This document shows, one piece after another, positions 62,820 through 64,000 of a stretch of 64,000 nt of DNA (its first letter is position 1; every line of letters begins with the position of its first letter). The notes under the pieces are model-generated. The model was not told the DNA's origin. It made no database searches and saw only the letters and a list, made by a program, of their open reading frames with translations. A program made the position numbers and the translations under genes. Source of the DNA: Prosthecobacter sp. Lineage in GTDB: Bacteria; Verrucomicrobiota; Verrucomicrobiia; Verrucomicrobiales; Verrucomicrobiaceae. Location: contig JAFMIR010000015.1 in the NCBI GenBank assembly GCA_017853885.1, forward strand, positions 1-64,000. Reading direction: 5' to 3'.

Positions 62820-64000
62820 ATGAACCTACAATCCGCTCCGTCCATCGCCAAGCTGGCTGCCTGCCTTGGGTTTTTCTTTTGGAATGCAAGCGCCCTCTCA
62901 CAGGATCGCACTTACGCCGGTAAAGTTGGCCGACTGGAAGCGATTTTCACCCTTCGCTGGCAGGATGGAGATCTTGTAACGGGTTCCTACTTCTGCCCGT
63001 CGGGGAAAAGCATCAGCTACGAACTGCGGGGCGAAAACAAAATCAATGGCCGCTTAAACTTAGATGAGTTCACCCATGGCCAACTCACTGCCAAAATCGT
63101 CCTGCAAAAAATCGACAAGATGGGGAAGATCAGTTGGCAGGGCACCATGCACAATGTCGACGGCCGCAAGCTGCCGGTCTCGTTTACCCGCACAAGCTCG
63201 GTTCCGGCTCCAAAAACGTCTGCGGTCTCCACCAGCAGTCGTGAATACCTCGCCATCTGGGATCGCACACGGGTCACATGCATGCTGGATTGGAGTCGAG
63301 ATGGCACGGTGCGCGGAACGATGCGTGATCCTTCCACTGGCGAAGCCATGGAAATCCAAGGTAGCAATCCACAGGAAGGCCTCCTCCGTCTGAATTGGCA
63401 ACGCGGAGGTCAGTTCGAAAGTGCGGAACTCAATAAATCTCTGACTTCCAAAGGCATCGTTTGGCAAGGCTGGCTCTCCAGTGGCAAGCCATTCATCCTC
63501 ACGCGACTTCGCAGTGGTGGTGCTCCAGCAAATGCATCTGAAACCTATGAGCAAGTTCGCATCACCGTGGCGCCACAAACCATGTGGCCTACCCCACTAT
63601 TCCAAGGCAAAGAGATTAGCAGTAGCGCTTTCAGGGCAGAACTAGGCAAGAGAGATGCGGAACAAACTGAAAGGCATCCGCTCAAAGCCGTCATTGAGTC
63701 CGTGTCAAAATCCGACGGCACGCTGCAGCTCTCGCTGCGCACCTTGGAGTTTGATAATGATTACGAAAAAAAGCACTACATTCCCTCTTTGGAGCAGTTC
63801 ACATTCAGTGTGCCAACCTTGGCTGAACCTCAATCTTTCCAGCCCGGCGACGAGTGTTTCGCAAGCGTGGACAAGACGGGCCAAATTTTGGGGCTTCGCC
63901 TTGGTTCTGCCAGCATCACTCACTGGCGCAAGCGAGCCAATGGCTTTATTGAGGTGCTAACAGGTCATGATCGCGGTTTGGACCGTGGCCCGGCGGTGCC
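62820..64000 (+). CDS. Secreted hypothetical protein, 3' truncated by window edge
   Basis: Translation from ATG 62820 stays open for 393 codons to the right edge. The first about 27 residues form a signal peptide (LAACLGFFFWNASALS). The mature part has two similar beta-rich blocks: one with RLEAIFTLRWQDGDLVTGSYF and LNLDEFTHGQLTAKIVLQK, another with TRVTCMLDWSRDGTVRGTMRD and GLLRLNWQRGGQFESAEL, suggesting an internal duplication. No family is recognised. It follows the third caspase gene by 19 bases and probably belongs to that operon. Confidence 0.75.
   Translation, partial: MNLQSAPSIAKLAACLGFFFWNASALSQDRTYAGKVGRLEAIFTLRWQDGDLVTGSYFCPSGKSISYELRGENKINGRLNLDEFTHGQLTAKIVLQKIDKMGKISWQGTMHNVDGRKLPVSFTRTSSVPAPKTSAVSTSSREYLAIWDRTRVTCMLDWSRDGTVRGTMRDPSTGEAMEIQGSNPQEGLLRLNWQRGGQFESAELNKSLTSKGIVWQGWLSSGKPFILTRLRSGGAPANASETYEQVRITVAPQTMWPTPLFQGKEISSSAFRAELGKRDAEQTERHPLKAVIESVSKSDGTLQLSLRTLEFDNDYEKKHYIPSLEQFTFSVPTLAEPQSFQPGDECFASVDKTGQILGLRLGSASITHWRKRANGFIEVLTGHDRGLDRGPAV

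Noticed and set aside
55106-64000. Diversity-generating retroelement
   Set aside because: The FGE-type C-termini resemble retroelement targets, but no reverse transcriptase, template repeat or adenine-rich variable region is visible in the window. Kept only as a lead.
1-64000. tRNA, rRNA, CRISPR arrays, insertion sequences, prophage genes
   Set aside because: I looked for T-loop patterns, regularly spaced repeats, transposase or integrase motifs and phage structural genes, and saw none that could be defended; very short or divergent elements could be missed by eye.

Overview
The window reads as chromosomal DNA of a Gram-negative (diderm) bacterium. The best guess is Verrucomicrobiota (Prosthecobacter/Verrucomicrobium-like); this is inference from gene content, not from a marker gene. 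Diderm signs are an MlaFED-type lipid ABC system with an auxiliary lipoprotein, TolB with a Pal-like lipoprotein, an OmpA-type protein, an LpxL/HtrB-like acyltransferase and many lipobox or signal-peptide proteins. The phylum-level hints are sigma/anti-sigma pairs linked to YfbK-like sequence, PQQ-type beta-propellers, and secreted caspase proteins carrying an FGE-sulfatase-type C-terminal domain. No rRNA, tRNA, CRISPR array, insertion sequence or prophage was recognised. Genes are densely packed on both strands and many neighbours overlap by 1-8 bases.

Layout. 1-4.3 kb: a DUF3817 fragment and rnhA, DUF423, then an ECF sigma factor, a membrane anti-sigma-like protein and a MoxR ATPase. 4.4-11.3 kb: proA, a ceramidase-like secreted enzyme, ApbE, an Ldh2-type dehydrogenase, a CNT nucleoside transporter and an M48 lipoprotein protease. 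11.4-14.9 kb: the MlaE-MlaF-MlaD-lipoprotein operon. 15.3-21.2 kb: a six-gene operon of acetyl-CoA synthetase, 2-oxoacid dehydrogenase E1alpha, E1beta and E2, a dedicated acyl carrier protein and a membrane protein. 21.5-36.4 kb: mostly housekeeping and transport genes: P-type ATPase, IscA-like protein and HscB, MoaC, a PotD-like protein, an amine-oxidase-like flavoprotein, an M42 peptidase, an acyltransferase, AcpP, YugP, a PQQ propeller, a FolK-PanB fusion and an M50-like membrane protein. 37.1-53.2 kb: TopB, a membrane class III nucleotide cyclase, a Q-rich coiled-coil membrane protein, a PQQ propeller, a LURP-one protein, a beta-CASP nuclease, a peroxidase, a solute-binding protein, a D-2-hydroxyacid dehydrogenase, an unattached NuoE/F-like diaphorase, and Pal-like protein plus TolB.

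53.6-64 kb is the most unusual part. A pentameric ligand-gated ion channel homologue faces away from an ECF sigma factor. The sigma gene is translationally coupled to a membrane anti-sigma-like protein, which is coupled in turn to a secreted caspase/FGE-like fusion. A second caspase/FGE fusion follows. After a 305-base gap come a small lipoprotein, an OmpA protein, another lipoprotein, a third caspase/FGE fusion and a secreted protein that runs off the right edge. All three caspases keep the His/Cys dyad and have signal peptides, while their FGE-like domains lack the active-site cysteines, so they look like extracytoplasmic proteases with a C-type-lectin-fold recognition domain. This sigma-controlled envelope caspase island is the main candidate for an undescribed system. 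Functional statements throughout rest on recognised motifs and family resemblance; no database search was run.
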